43,800 nt of DNA from contig DKYC01000028.1 of the NCBI GenBank assembly GCA_002492295.1, forward strand, positions 1 through 43,800, written 5' to 3'. The notes below the pieces were generated by a model. That model made no database searches. It was not told the origin of the DNA and was given only the letters and a program-made list of their open reading frames with translations. Origin of the DNA: Lachnospiraceae bacterium UBA7110. GTDB taxonomy: Bacteria > Bacillota > Clostridia > Lachnospirales > Lachnospiraceae. Positions within the stretch are counted from its first letter, which is position 1; the number at the start of each line of letters is the position of its first letter. Of this stretch, positions 7,125 through 15,052 are shown one piece after another. The translations under genes were made by a program, and so were the position numbers.

Positions 7125-7961
7125 TTATTGCTGCGCACTGTATGGATCAATAATCGCTCTCAAATATTCCCCCATCCGATCCACAAGCAGCACAATCATC
7201 ACAAGAACAAGTCCGGGCAGTACTGCCGACCACCACATCCCTGTCGACAAATACCGCATACTTTCCGAAAGAATGATACCAATCGCAGGCTGTTCCGGCG
7301 GAAGTCCGAATCCTAAAAAAGAAATCGATGCTTCATGCAAAATCGCATGAGGAAACATCAGGATTAAACCCACAAAAAACTGCGGTACCAAATGGGGCAG
7401 CAAATGATGCATTAATACCCACCCGCCGGATTTCCCAAGCTTGCGGGATACCGCCACATACTGCTCAGCGCGAAGCTGCAAAACCTCACCGCGGATTAAG
7501 CGGGCAAGGCTGCACCAATGCGTAGCGGCAATTCCGATTAGCAAACCTTTTAATCCACGTCCGAATGCAAACGATATCAGTATAATTAAAATGGTATGCG
7601 GCACGCTCATCACAAGGTCAATAATCCAATTCACAAAAGCATCTGCATATTGGGAGCCCGTAGCTGCCACAATCCCCACAAACACCGCAATCACGGCGCC
7701 AATCAGAGAAGCGGCAATGCCCACTGTCATGCTGACGGACAACCCTTTGAGCGTGCGCATAAATAAATCCCGTCCCAGTGCATCTGTACCAAAAAAATGC
7801 TCCCACGAAGGCGGCAGTTTTGCATTCAAAAAACTGCCGGCGACTGCTTCATCAGGAATAAGAATACCGAACATATATACGAAAATTAAAACTATCGCCA
7901 AAATAACAGTCCAAATCACAACCTTCGTACGGCGGTTTATGAAACGATGTTGTCCTTTCAT
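7125..7961 (-). CDS. Nickel/peptide-type ABC transporter permease (NikC/DppC type)
   Basis: An integral membrane subunit of 278 aa. A first transmembrane helix (about 15-35) and a periplasm-facing segment with HFFGTDALGRDLF, the DppC/OppC hallmark, are followed by five further helices. The cytoplasmic coupling (EAA) loop reads EQYVAVSRKLGKSGG. The C-terminus IDPYSAQQ is typical. Its ATG overlaps the stop of the preceding permease as ATGA, so translation is coupled and the two permeases form a heterodimer. Nickel as substrate is inferred from context. Confidence 0.9.
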   Translation of the reverse strand: MKGQHRFINRRTKVVIWTVILAIVLIFVYMFGILIPDEAVAGSFLNAKLPPSWEHFFGTDALGRDLFMRTLKGLSVSMTVGIAASLIGAVIAVFVGIVAATGSQYADAFVNWIIDLVMSVPHTILIILISFAFGRGLKGLLIGIAATHWCSLARLIRGEVLQLRAEQYVAVSRKLGKSGGWVLMHHLLPHLVPQFFVGLILMFPHAILHEASISFLGFGLPPEQPAIGIILSESMRYLSTGMWWSAVLPGLVLVMIVLLVDRMGEYLRAIIDPYSAQQ

Positions 7962-8977
7962 ACGAATCCCCCATTCCTGCCAGCTTCTGCAAACGCCCGT
8001 ACCTGTGGATTAATCACGCCATAAAGCAAATTTGCAATCATATTTCCAGCACTGACAAACAGGGCGGAAAATAACGTTATGCCAAGAAGCAGCGGGACAT
8101 CGCCATTCAATCCTGCAGCCGATACCGCACTGCCAAGTCCGGGATAGCTAAACACATTTTCTGCCATGACGGAACCGCCAAACAGCTCCGCAAACGACGC
8201 GAATTGCAAGGTCAGCGCTGGAAAAAGAATATTGCGCAGTCCATGACGGCAAAGAATTGTCCATTTTCCCTCACCCCTTGCACGTGCAAATAATACGTAT
8301 TCACTGTTAAAAACATCTATCAGCTTTTGGCGGGTATGCAATGCGATATTAGAAAAAGATGCCAAACTAAGCGTAAAAGCAGGCAAAATAAGATGATAAA
8401 GTCTTTGCCCGAATGTGACATCTTCGCCGCGTACACCAATCGGAGCGGAAAAGCCAATCGGAAACCATTTCAGCCATACGGAAAATACCAAAAGAAACAC
8501 AAGCCCTAACCAAAAAGTAGGAACAGAGCTAAGAATGTAACAACATTTTTTTATTATCTTATCCGCCCACCTGTCCTGATACATTCCCATAACACAGCCA
8601 AGCCCAAAGCCAATCACACCGGACAATAACCACGCGCAAAGCATCAAAGCCAGCGAATTCCAAAAGCGTTCACCAATGACTGCCGCAACAGGTCTGCGGT
8701 AAAGAGCCGACTCGCCCAAATTGCCATGCAGCACTTCGGACAGCCAGCTAAAATAGCGTTCTATCGGCGGTTCATTCACGCCCCAATAATCCTCAATCTC
8801 CGCCCGCTGCTGCGGGGAAACGGCTGTCCCAAACCCGATGATATACTGCTGCACCGGATTTATCGGCGACGCATTCACCAACACAAAGGAAATTGCGCTC
8901 ACAGCAAGCAGCAGCGAAATCGTCCGAACACTATATGTAAAGAAAACACGGACAATCCGTTTCAAAGCTTCGTTCAT
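7958..8977 (-). CDS. Nickel/peptide-type ABC transporter permease (NikB/DppB type)
   Basis: An integral membrane subunit of 339 aa. The N-terminal helix has the DppB/OppB pattern (LLLAVSAISFVLVNASPINP), followed by IERYFSWLSEVLHGNLGES and a coupling loop EYVLFARARGEGKW. I start at MNEALKR because this ATG overlaps the stop of the binding-protein gene as ATGA and has GGTGG upstream; an in-frame GTG nine codons earlier is inside that gene. The downstream permease is also joined by ATGA. These overlaps show that the binding protein and both permeases are translated as one coupled set. Confidence 0.92.
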   Translation of the reverse strand: MNEALKRIVRVFFTYSVRTISLLLAVSAISFVLVNASPINPVQQYIIGFGTAVSPQQRAEIEDYWGVNEPPIERYFSWLSEVLHGNLGESALYRRPVAAVIGERFWNSLALMLCAWLLSGVIGFGLGCVMGMYQDRWADKIIKKCCYILSSVPTFWLGLVFLLVFSVWLKWFPIGFSAPIGVRGEDVTFGQRLYHLILPAFTLSLASFSNIALHTRQKLIDVFNSEYVLFARARGEGKWTILCRHGLRNILFPALTLQFASFAELFGGSVMAENVFSYPGLGSAVSAAGLNGDVPLLLGITLFSALFVSAGNMIANLLYGVINPQVRAFAEAGRNGGFV

Positions 8978-10596
8978 AAAAGTCCACCGCTTTCCCAACT
9001 CCACTCCTGCAAATTCTGAATCAAGGGCAGTCCATGACCGTGACCGTGAATCGGCTGATTACCGATGGAAAGTCCGTCACGCACATAAGTAACATGGTCC
9101 AGATTGACCACCCAAACCCAAGGGCATTCTCCCCGCATAGCCGTCCCAGTCGTACCATCCCACTGTACCTTTTTCCAGTTTTCATTTGCCTCCTCGACGG
9201 TCAACGCCTCCATTGCGGCGTCTAAATAGCCGTCCGTCACATCACTCATATAGCCTTCCGGATTGTAAAAATCATCTAACAAAGCACCGTCAGAACGATA
9301 CAAATAATACGTTTCGTTGGGAATTGCAGAGCCCCATCCCATCATAACCGCATCGGAAAACATGCGCTGCATAATCTCGTCCCAGCTTGTACCCTCCACG
9401 TTGATTTGAATTCCAAGCGCTTTTACCTGTTCCGCAACGGCGGCAGCAATCGCCTGACGCACCGAATCACCGGAAGGATAAATACAGGAAAATTCCGCCT
9501 TCAAACCGTTTTTCTCCACAATGCCGTCACCATCTGTATCGGTCCATCCGGCGTCGGCAAGCAGTTTTTGGGCATATTCAACGTCTGTTTCTATCACAAC
9601 CTCCGGATTGTTCCAAGGCATACTGTCATTTTCAGAATAGGCAGGTCTTCCAAAGCCGTTCAATACGACATCCGCAATCTGCTGCCGATGAATGCCATAA
9701 GCAATCGCCTGACGGATTTCAAGATTACAGGTCACGTCATTGCCTATCGGCGCACCGCTCTGTGTGGTCTTTCCCTCATTTGGTAAAACGGGGAGTGTAA
9801 AACCGCGGTTGTCCGCAGATGCAATTGCCTCGACATGATAACCGTCTACTCCTGTCGTGCCAAGTGTCGCGGTAGAGTACGCAACATCAACTTCCCCCGC
9901 TTGGACGGCTGCCAGCGCAGCGTCCTCGGACATGAAAACAACCGTAACGTTTTTGATTGCGGGAATATCGCCGTAATAGTTCTCATTTGCAGTAAACAAA
10001 ATCTGTTCCTGCGGTTTCCATTCCACAAACCGATAGGGACCGGAGCCGATAGGGTTGACACCGTAATTTTTATCGTACACATGTTTGGGAACAATTCCAA
10101 TTGATGCAAGCGTATTCAAAAAAATAGATGTCGGTTTGGACAGCGTAACAACAACTGTTGTGTCATCTTCGGCAACTGCGCTTTCCATATAAGTAAGGTC
10201 AACAGAGCCTTGCGCTGTTTTTGCTGTTTCCAAAGTAAACGCAATGTCAGATGCTTTTACCTTTTCGCCGTCTGTGAAAAATGCGTCATCACGAATGGTA
10301 AATGTCCAAGTCAAGCCGTCGGGAGAAAGCTTGTAATCTGTTGCAAGGTCGTTTTCGAATGTCAAGTCAGCAGTGTATTTCACAAGCGTACTCTGGACAA
10401 TCGGCGAATTGCCATGTCCCCAGCCTTGCGTAGGGTCAAGGGTTTCCGGCTCTGAGCCGATGGCGATTACCACACTATCTTTGGAGTCTGTGATAAAATT
10501 ATTTTCTTTAGACGCTTTTGATGAATTGTTTCCACAGGCAGTCATCAAAAGCACATTCATTGCTAAAAACAAAACTATTATTTTTCTAATGTTCAC
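8974..10596 (-). CDS. Extracellular solute-binding lipoprotein, family 5 (nickel/peptide type)
   Basis: The substrate-binding lipoprotein of the importer, 540 aa, held in the membrane by a lipobox (LLMTAC, lipidated Cys at about 21). The body has family-5 features: VIAIGSEPETLDPTQGWG near the start, SGPYRFVEW, and an internal EIRQAIAYGIHRQQIADVV. Near the C-terminus is IHGHGHGLPL, a His-Gly cluster that would suit metal binding. The start is GTG with AAGGA upstream. It follows larC by 37 bases and overlaps the first permease gene. Family 5 also binds peptides and opines; nickel is inferred from the lar genes and the His motif. Confidence 0.9.
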   Translation of the reverse strand: MNIRKIIVLFLAMNVLLMTACGNNSSKASKENNFITDSKDSVVIAIGSEPETLDPTQGWGHGNSPIVQSTLVKYTADLTFENDLATDYKLSPDGLTWTFTIRDDAFFTDGEKVKASDIAFTLETAKTAQGSVDLTYMESAVAEDDTTVVVTLSKPTSIFLNTLASIGIVPKHVYDKNYGVNPIGSGPYRFVEWKPQEQILFTANENYYGDIPAIKNVTVVFMSEDAALAAVQAGEVDVAYSTATLGTTGVDGYHVEAIASADNRGFTLPVLPNEGKTTQSGAPIGNDVTCNLEIRQAIAYGIHRQQIADVVLNGFGRPAYSENDSMPWNNPEVVIETDVEYAQKLLADAGWTDTDGDGIVEKNGLKAEFSCIYPSGDSVRQAIAAAVAEQVKALGIQINVEGTSWDEIMQRMFSDAVMMGWGSAIPNETYYLYRSDGALLDDFYNPEGYMSDVTDGYLDAAMEALTVEEANENWKKVQWDGTTGTAMRGECPWVWVVNLDHVTYVRDGLSIGNQPIHGHGHGLPLIQNLQEWSWESGGLL

Positions 10597-10633
10597 AAAA
10601 TGATGTCCTTTCGTTTGTTTTAAAACTGTGCGA

Positions 10634-11941
10634 TTATTGTTCCTTTATCAGGGCTTCTGCTTCTGCAATACTGATGTTTTTCTCCTTTGCAATGCGTGCA
10701 AGGTCGTCATATTCATACTTTCTGCGCTCCACGCCGTAGCCGGAAGATATCTTGCATCTGACAGAACCGTAAGGCGTATCCAATGTCTGAATGCTGCGGT
10801 CAAGCACATAACGGTGAAGCTTGCTTTCCCGAATGCCAATTGTTGTCGTATGCTTGAAAACAGACGCAAGAATGGATTCCTTGTCCGCTTCTTTGCACAT
10901 TACATGAATCAAAATACCCGGACGGGACTTTTTCATGCCAATCGGAACGGTATATACATCAAGTGCGCCGTCGTTAAAGAGCTGTTCTATCGCAAATCCG
11001 ACTGCCTCAGCGGTCATATCGTCGACATTGCAGCTTAGTTCACAGACTTCTTCCTGTGTGGAAGCGGTCTCGCCCAGCATTGCACGGACGCAGTTTGCCG
11101 CCTCAAAATCTTTTTTGCCCATTCCATAGCCGATTGCGGTTGTCTGCATCATTGGCATTTCGCCGAAGCTGTCGGCAAAATATTTTAGCAGCGCCGCACC
11201 TGTAGGAGTACAGAGCTCTCCTTTGATACTTCCTCCATAAATGGGCACGTTTTGCAGAATATGCGCCGTCGCGGGGGCGGGAACGGGCAAAATGCCATGT
11301 GCGCAGCGAACCTGACCGCTTCCTACGTGAATCGGAGATACCACGACTTTATCCGGTGAAATCCTGTCCATCAGCAGACATACCGCAACAATGTCAGCAA
11401 TTGCGTCCATTGTTCCAACTTCGTGAAAATGTATTTCGGTCACAGGTCTGCCGTGCGCTTTGCTTTCCGCCTCGGCAATGAGTGTATAGACAGCCATTAC
11501 GTCATCTTGAACTTTCTGCGGTAAATTTAAGTGCTCCCTGACAATATGCTCAATGTCATGTAACCCGCTATGGTGGTGGCTGTGACTGTGGTTATGCTCA
11601 TGATGGTCGTGTTCATGGTTGTGCTCATGCTCATGATGGTCATAGTCGTACTCACGATGTTCATGGTCGTGCTCATGCTCATGATGATGGTCATAATGGT
11701 CATGCTCGTGGTGTTCATGCACATCATGGCTTTCTTCTTCCTCACCATGAATTTTTACGCAAACGTGTGTTCCTGTTATTCCGCATTTCACAGATGTTTC
11801 CTTTTCAATACATACATTCGGAATCCCAAGAGCGTTCAGTTCCTCTATAAATTGTTCCGCATCGGGAATCAGTTCAAGCAATGCGGCAGTCAGCATATCC
11901 CCCGCCGCACCCATTGAACAGTCAAGATAAAGTGTTTTCAA
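10634..11941 (-). CDS. larC: Nickel-pincer cofactor nickel insertase LarC
   Basis: LarC inserts Ni into the pyridinium-dithiocarboxylate nucleotide made by LarB and LarE, in a CTP-dependent step (known for the family). The N-terminus MKTLYLDCSMGAAGDMLTAALLEL is the family signature. Residues 72-128 form a His-rich insert with about 28 His. Then follow EIHFHEVGTMDAIADIV, VGSGQVRCAHGILPVPAPAT and YGMGKKDFE, all typical. Unlike Lactiplantibacillus plantarum, where larC is split and joined by frameshifting, this is one continuous 435-aa reading frame. The start is TTG, 8 bases after AGGAGG. It sits between larB and the nickel-type importer genes. Confidence 0.95.
   Translation of the reverse strand: MKTLYLDCSMGAAGDMLTAALLELIPDAEQFIEELNALGIPNVCIEKETSVKCGITGTHVCVKIHGEEEESHDVHEHHEHDHYDHHHEHEHDHEHREYDYDHHEHEHNHEHDHHEHNHSHSHHHSGLHDIEHIVREHLNLPQKVQDDVMAVYTLIAEAESKAHGRPVTEIHFHEVGTMDAIADIVAVCLLMDRISPDKVVVSPIHVGSGQVRCAHGILPVPAPATAHILQNVPIYGGSIKGELCTPTGAALLKYFADSFGEMPMMQTTAIGYGMGKKDFEAANCVRAMLGETASTQEEVCELSCNVDDMTAEAVGFAIEQLFNDGALDVYTVPIGMKKSRPGILIHVMCKEADKESILASVFKHTTTIGIRESKLHRYVLDRSIQTLDTPYGSVRCKISSGYGVERRKYEYDDLARIAKEKNISIAEAEALIKEQ
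11558..11728 (-). repeat. His/Glu/Asp repeat tract inside larC
   Basis: On the plus strand it reads as a near-periodic run of CATGGT, CATGCTC and similar hexamer-like units. It encodes alternating HEH/HDH motifs, residues 72-128 of LarC. The tract is low-complexity and probably length-variable. Confidence 0.8.
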
Positions 11942-11953
11942 TTGTTCATCCTC

Positions 11954-12709
11954 CTATTTCTTTCCATTCATGTGATTTATCATATTTGCAAGATACCCTG
12001 CGCCAAAGCCGTTATCAATATTCACCACCGAAACACCGCTTGCACAGGAATTCAGCATAGACAACAGCGCAGACAGCCCGTTAAAGGAAGCACCATATCC
12101 GACACTGGTCGGCACGGCAATGACCGGACAATCCGCAAGACCGCCAATGACGCTCGCAAGCGCCCCCTCCATCCCGGCAATCGCGATAATAACGCTCGCA
12201 CTCATAATATCCTCAAGGTGCGCAAGCGTCCTGTGCAATCCGGCAACACCGACATCGTACAAACGGACAACCTCATTCCCAAGTACCATTGCCGTCAACG
12301 CAGCTTCCTCGGCAACCGGGATATCACTTGTACCGCCCGTTGCGACAACGATTTTCCCCATTCCGTCAGGCGCCGGAATCTGCCCTATAACTCCGCATCG
12401 TGCATCTTTATAATAATTCATGGAATGCGTCTTTCCCACAAGTGCAGCCGCCTCTTCGGAAAGCCGTGTAATGAGAATTGTATTCTGCCCGTTTCTAGCC
12501 ATCGTTTCCACAATTCCAATAATTTGCTCCGGTGTTTTACCCGCACCGTAAATCACCTCCGCCGTCCCCTGACGCAGTTTGCGGTGCATATCCACCTTAG
12601 CAAAACCAATATCTTCAAACGGCTTTGTCTTCAACTTTAAAAGCGCATCATCAACGGAAACACTGCCATTGCTCACATCCTCCAAAAGTCTCCTGATGTC
12701 GTTATTCAT
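11954..12709 (-). CDS. larB: Nickel-pincer cofactor biosynthesis carboxylase LarB
   Basis: LarB carboxylates nicotinic acid adenine dinucleotide and splits off AMP, giving the dicarboxylated mononucleotide used by LarE (family knowledge). It is 251 aa. The N-terminal part has FAKVDMHRKLRQGTAEVIYGAGKTPEQI. The C-terminal half is the PurE-like AIR-carboxylase domain, with VVATGGTSDIPVAEEAALTA, DVGVAGLHRTLAHLEDI, IAGMEGALASVIGGL and PTSVGYGASFNGLSALLSMLNSC. It lies between larE and larC in the same direction, 12 bases before larC. Confidence 0.95.
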   Translation of the reverse strand: MNNDIRRLLEDVSNGSVSVDDALLKLKTKPFEDIGFAKVDMHRKLRQGTAEVIYGAGKTPEQIIGIVETMARNGQNTILITRLSEEAAALVGKTHSMNYYKDARCGVIGQIPAPDGMGKIVVATGGTSDIPVAEEAALTAMVLGNEVVRLYDVGVAGLHRTLAHLEDIMSASVIIAIAGMEGALASVIGGLADCPVIAVPTSVGYGASFNGLSALLSMLNSCASGVSVVNIDNGFGAGYLANMINHMNGKK

Positions 12710-12747
12710 TTAACACTCCTACTCCTTTCTCTGCCTGCGAATTCTCG

Positions 12748-12775
12748 ACAACAAAAAGCATACGCTTTTTGTTGT
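12748..12775. repeat. Hairpin between larE and larB (1)
   Basis: A perfect 12-bp stem (12748-12759 with 12764-12775) has a 4-base loop. The arms contain A5/T5 runs, so it can resemble a terminator in either direction, but it lies inside the lar operon. Confidence 0.6.
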
Positions 12776-12802
12776 ATGAATCTATTATGCACAAATTTGC
12801 CA

Positions 12803-12827
12803 GTTGAAAAATCTTTGATTTTTCAAC
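12803..12827 (-). terminator. Hairpin overlapping the larE stop (2)
   Basis: An 11-bp perfect stem (12803-12813 with 12817-12827) has a 3-base loop and overlaps the end of larE. With the hairpin at 12748 it forms a tandem pair before larB; it may be a partial terminator or protect the mRNA. Confidence 0.5.
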
Positions 12828-13575
12828 TTCTCACCTCCAAATCCAGCGATACGGTTTTATAATATTCTTTAAGTTTTACCAAAATATCTTTTCGATACTT
12901 TAACAAACGCTCCAATTGTTTTTCAGGAATCTGCAGTCTCGCATGGCCGTCCTGCGAGCGGACGCGAAAATCCGTAAAGCCAAGCGAAAACAGATACTCC
13001 TCTGCTTTTTCCGTATCGCACAGCTTTTTCTCCGTAATTGTTTCACCTGTCGGAATTCTTGTCGCAAGACAGGCATACGCAGGTTTGTCCCATGTAAATA
13101 AATTTGCCTCTTTGGAAAGCGCACGAATCTGCGTTTTTGTCAGCCCGCACTCACGCAACGGCGAAAGTACGGACAGCTCCTTTAACGCACGCATCCCCGG
13201 ACGGTCTTTTACATCATCGGAAGCATTTGTCCCATCAATCAAAACCGTATATCCATCTGCTGCCGCCGCTTCCATAATGGCACCAAAAATCGCTTTTTTA
13301 CAGTAATAACAGCGCTCAGGCGGATTTTCACACACATTTGGAACAGTAAGAATATTCAGCGAAAGAATGTTTAATTTTGCGCCAAGCTGCTTTGAAAGCC
13401 GTACCGCATCCTCTAATTCAAATTTTGGCTGGAATTGGGTTTTTACATAGTATGCGCATACATCCTTCGCATATTTTTGTGCCGCATATAAAAGATATGC
13501 AGAATCCACGCCGCCGGAAAAGGCAACTGCAACTTTTGGGTTCCGTTTGAAAAATTCCTCCATGTCATGTTTCAC
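12823..13575 (-). CDS. larE: ATP-dependent sacrificial sulfur transferase LarE
   Basis: LarE adenylates the dicarboxylated nucleotide and donates sulfur, twice, to make the dithio-ligand of the nickel-pincer cofactor. The PP-loop SGGVDS is at residues 20-25, the pair C89-x2-C92 follows, then IDGTNASDD at 113-121. The segment PAYACLATRIPTG contains a single Cys (C169), at the place of the sacrificial Cys of single-Cys LarE proteins; there is no three-Cys [4Fe-4S] pattern. So it probably gives up its own Cys sulfur. The GTG start has little ribosome site; ATG four codons later is an alternative. It is the first gene after a structured leader. Confidence 0.93.
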   Translation of the reverse strand: MKHDMEEFFKRNPKVAVAFSGGVDSAYLLYAAQKYAKDVCAYYVKTQFQPKFELEDAVRLSKQLGAKLNILSLNILTVPNVCENPPERCYYCKKAIFGAIMEAAAADGYTVLIDGTNASDDVKDRPGMRALKELSVLSPLRECGLTKTQIRALSKEANLFTWDKPAYACLATRIPTGETITEKKLCDTEKAEEYLFSLGFTDFRVRSQDGHARLQIPEKQLERLLKYRKDILVKLKEYYKTVSLDLEVRS

Positions 13576-13599
13576 TCCATTTTATAAGCTTCGTTCAAT

Positions 13600-13779
13600 C
13601 AGGCGGAAAATACCCCGTACCTGTATATGCATAATAAAAACACACAGCTTCCCTTCAGAGAATTTGTGTGCCTTCCAAGCATCTTTTCAAAATATGTTTT
13701 ATTTCATGTTTTGTCATATAATCTGTTTCAACTCATAATAATAATGCTTCTGCATTACTCCTGACTGCTTCCTGCAGTC
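13600..13779 (-). ncRNA. Candidate leader RNA upstream of larE
   Basis: The RNA expected from the promoter at 13786-13814 begins at about 13779. It folds as: hairpin P1, a 6-bp stem (13763-13779); P2, a 6-bp stem with a 4-base loop (13742-13757); P3, 5 + 3 bp (13688-13713); an intrinsic terminator (13632-13670); then a last hairpin just before larE (13600-13623). It matches no riboswitch consensus I know, including the NiCo riboswitch. It is either a cis-acting attenuator for the lar/nickel operon or a separate small RNA of about 145 bases. Function is not shown by sequence. Confidence 0.5.
13632..13670 (-). terminator. Intrinsic terminator inside the larE leader
   Basis: CACACA (on RNA from 13670-13665) pairs with TGTGTG (13646-13641), and TTTTTATTAT follows. 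It lies about 60 bases before the larE start, so readthrough would be needed to express larE from the upstream promoter. Confidence 0.65.
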
Positions 13780-13785
13780 CTAGAT

Positions 13786-13814
13786 ATTGTAGCCTATATC
13801 GCGTTAAAAATCAA
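13786..13814 (-). promoter_or_regulatory. SigA-type promoter of the larE leader
   Basis: On the minus strand TTGATT (complement of 13809-13814), a 17-base spacer and TACAAT (complement of 13786-13791). The predicted start falls exactly at the base of hairpin P1. Confidence 0.7.
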
Positions 13815-13861
13815 TAACCTCTATTTATAATTTTCTATTTACAGTTTCCAATTCATAAGTT

Positions 13862-14278
13862 TTAACAGTTTTCCCCACAAATTTTTTGCAGCACGCTTAT
13901 GACATCCTGCAGTAATTTGCTGATATTCAAGTCATCCACTCCGACGACGATGTTATCGCAGTGGTTAATCGGTATCAATATCCGTTTTGCGGGACTCTGC
14001 GCCACAGCCTTTGCCATAAGCGGCGTAATTTCACCAAGCAGGGCATCTGCAATCACAATACCGATTGGTCCGATAATGACATCCGCTTTTCTGCTGTTTA
14101 CGACGACGGCATTTTCTCCCGTCGCGGCATTGTCCGCTCCTGCTTTTAACATTGCCGCGGTTGCCGCGGAATTTGTCCCTACCGCCGTAACCGATATTTT
14201 AGGCATATTTTTTTTCATTGCCGATACGAGCTGCTTTCCAATTCCGCCGCCCTGCGCATCTATAATAAGGATATTCAT
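13862..14278 (-). CDS. DUF3842 family protein
   Basis: A 138-aa protein of the DUF3842 family, found mainly in Clostridia; function unknown. It begins MNILIIDAQGGGIGKQLVSA, a glycine-rich loop after a first beta strand, as in Rossmann-like nucleotide-binding folds. It continues VTAVGTNSAATAAMLKAGAD and IIGPIGIVIADALLGEITP, and ends with a Cys-containing tail KICGENC. I start at MNILII because GGGGGAAG lies upstream; an in-frame ATG six codons earlier overlaps that site. It is the gene before larE in the same direction but has its own promoter and about 285 bases separate them. Confidence 0.85.
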   Translation of the reverse strand: MNILIIDAQGGGIGKQLVSAMKKNMPKISVTAVGTNSAATAAMLKAGADNAATGENAVVVNSRKADVIIGPIGIVIADALLGEITPLMAKAVAQSPAKRILIPINHCDNIVVGVDDLNISKLLQDVISVLQKICGENC

Positions 14279-14446
14279 ACTATTCTCTTCCCCCATTCGT
14301 CTATTTTCATATCAGGTTTTCTATTCATTCATTTCCGCTTTAAATACTGCTACCCGGTAAGTTTACGGTATTATCCGCCTGTGATAAAATTGCATTAATA
14401 TCTATCATTCTCTTTTCTGTGAAAATCCATTACTTTTTACAGTCTT

Positions 14447-14475
14447 TTGGTAAAATATTTTAACACAATTATAGC
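14447..14475 (+). promoter_or_regulatory. Possible promoter of the sigma-factor operon
   Basis: TTGGTA (14447-14452), a 17-base spacer and TATAGC (14470-14475). It overlaps the divergent DUF3842 promoter. Weak match; a target site for the sigma factor itself could not be judged. Confidence 0.3.
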
Positions 14476-14496
14476 AATAATTTATTTTGTCTTCAA
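14468..14496 (-). promoter_or_regulatory. SigA-type promoter of the DUF3842 gene
   Basis: TTGAAG (complement of 14491-14496), a 17-base spacer and an extended -10 TGC-TATAAT (TATAAT is the complement of 14468-14473). It leaves an untranslated leader of about 180 bases, in which TACCGTAA can pair with TTAC-CG-GGTA. Confidence 0.65.
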
Positions 14497-14575
14497 TCAA
14501 AAGAGAATGAAATATAAAGAATCCTGTTACTTTTTCTCTCTTTTATGCGTGTTTCAGTCAAAGGAGGTGAAACAC

Positions 14576-15052
14576 ATGGACATCGAGAAGGACATAAGAA
14601 ACGCGGTTGAAAAATACAGCGATATGCTCTACAAAATCTGCATTGTGATATTGTGCAATGAGCATGACGTTCAGGACGCCATTCAGGATACCTTTATCCG
14701 GTATTTGGAAAAACGACCTGTTTTTCGTGATGAGGAGCACGAAAAAGCCTGGTTAATCCGCGTGGCGACCAACATCTGCCGCGACATGATCCGGTTTCAA
14801 ATCAGGCACCCGAAAGTTTCCATTGATGAGCTGGAAAACACGCTTGTGGCGCCCGAGCAAAAAGAAACTTTAAAGGAACTTCTCGAATTGCCTGTCAAGC
14901 AGAAAACGGTTCTTTATCTGCATTATGTTGAGGGGTATCATATAAAAGAAATCGCGGCTATCATGGGCACGACGGAAAGCGCCGTAAAAATGCAGATGCT
15001 GCGTGGCAGGAAACAAATGCGGCTATCATGGAAGGAGGCATATGACAGATGA
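14576..15052 (+). CDS. Sigma-70 family (ECF-type) RNA polymerase sigma factor
   Basis: A 158-aa sigma factor with region 2 (about 10-75: KYSDMLYKICIVILCNEHDVQDAIQDTFIRYL, WLIRVATNICRDMIR) and region 4 (about 105-150: KTVLYLHYVEGYHIKEIAAIMGTTESAVKMQMLRGRKQMR), with the short linker typical of ECF factors. ATG 14576 has a strong AAAGGAGGTGA site 5-6 bases upstream; earlier in-frame starts do not. The stop overlaps the start of the next gene (ATGA), so the pair is translationally coupled, the usual layout for a sigma factor and its membrane anti-sigma factor. The activating signal is unknown. Confidence 0.93.
   Translation: MDIEKDIRNAVEKYSDMLYKICIVILCNEHDVQDAIQDTFIRYLEKRPVFRDEEHEKAWLIRVATNICRDMIRFQIRHPKVSIDELENTLVAPEQKETLKELLELPVKQKTVLYLHYVEGYHIKEIAAIMGTTESAVKMQMLRGRKQMRLSWKEAYDR

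Noticed and set aside
11570..11917. Plus-strand 115-aa frame rich in Met/Val opposite larC
   Set aside because: It is the antisense shadow of the His-rich tract, whose CATGGT-type repeat produces hydrophobic codons in that frame.
13600..13779. The larE leader as a NiCo, guanidine, c-di-GMP or T-box riboswitch
   Set aside because: None of the conserved core sequences of these classes, as I know them, can be found; kept as an unassigned leader.
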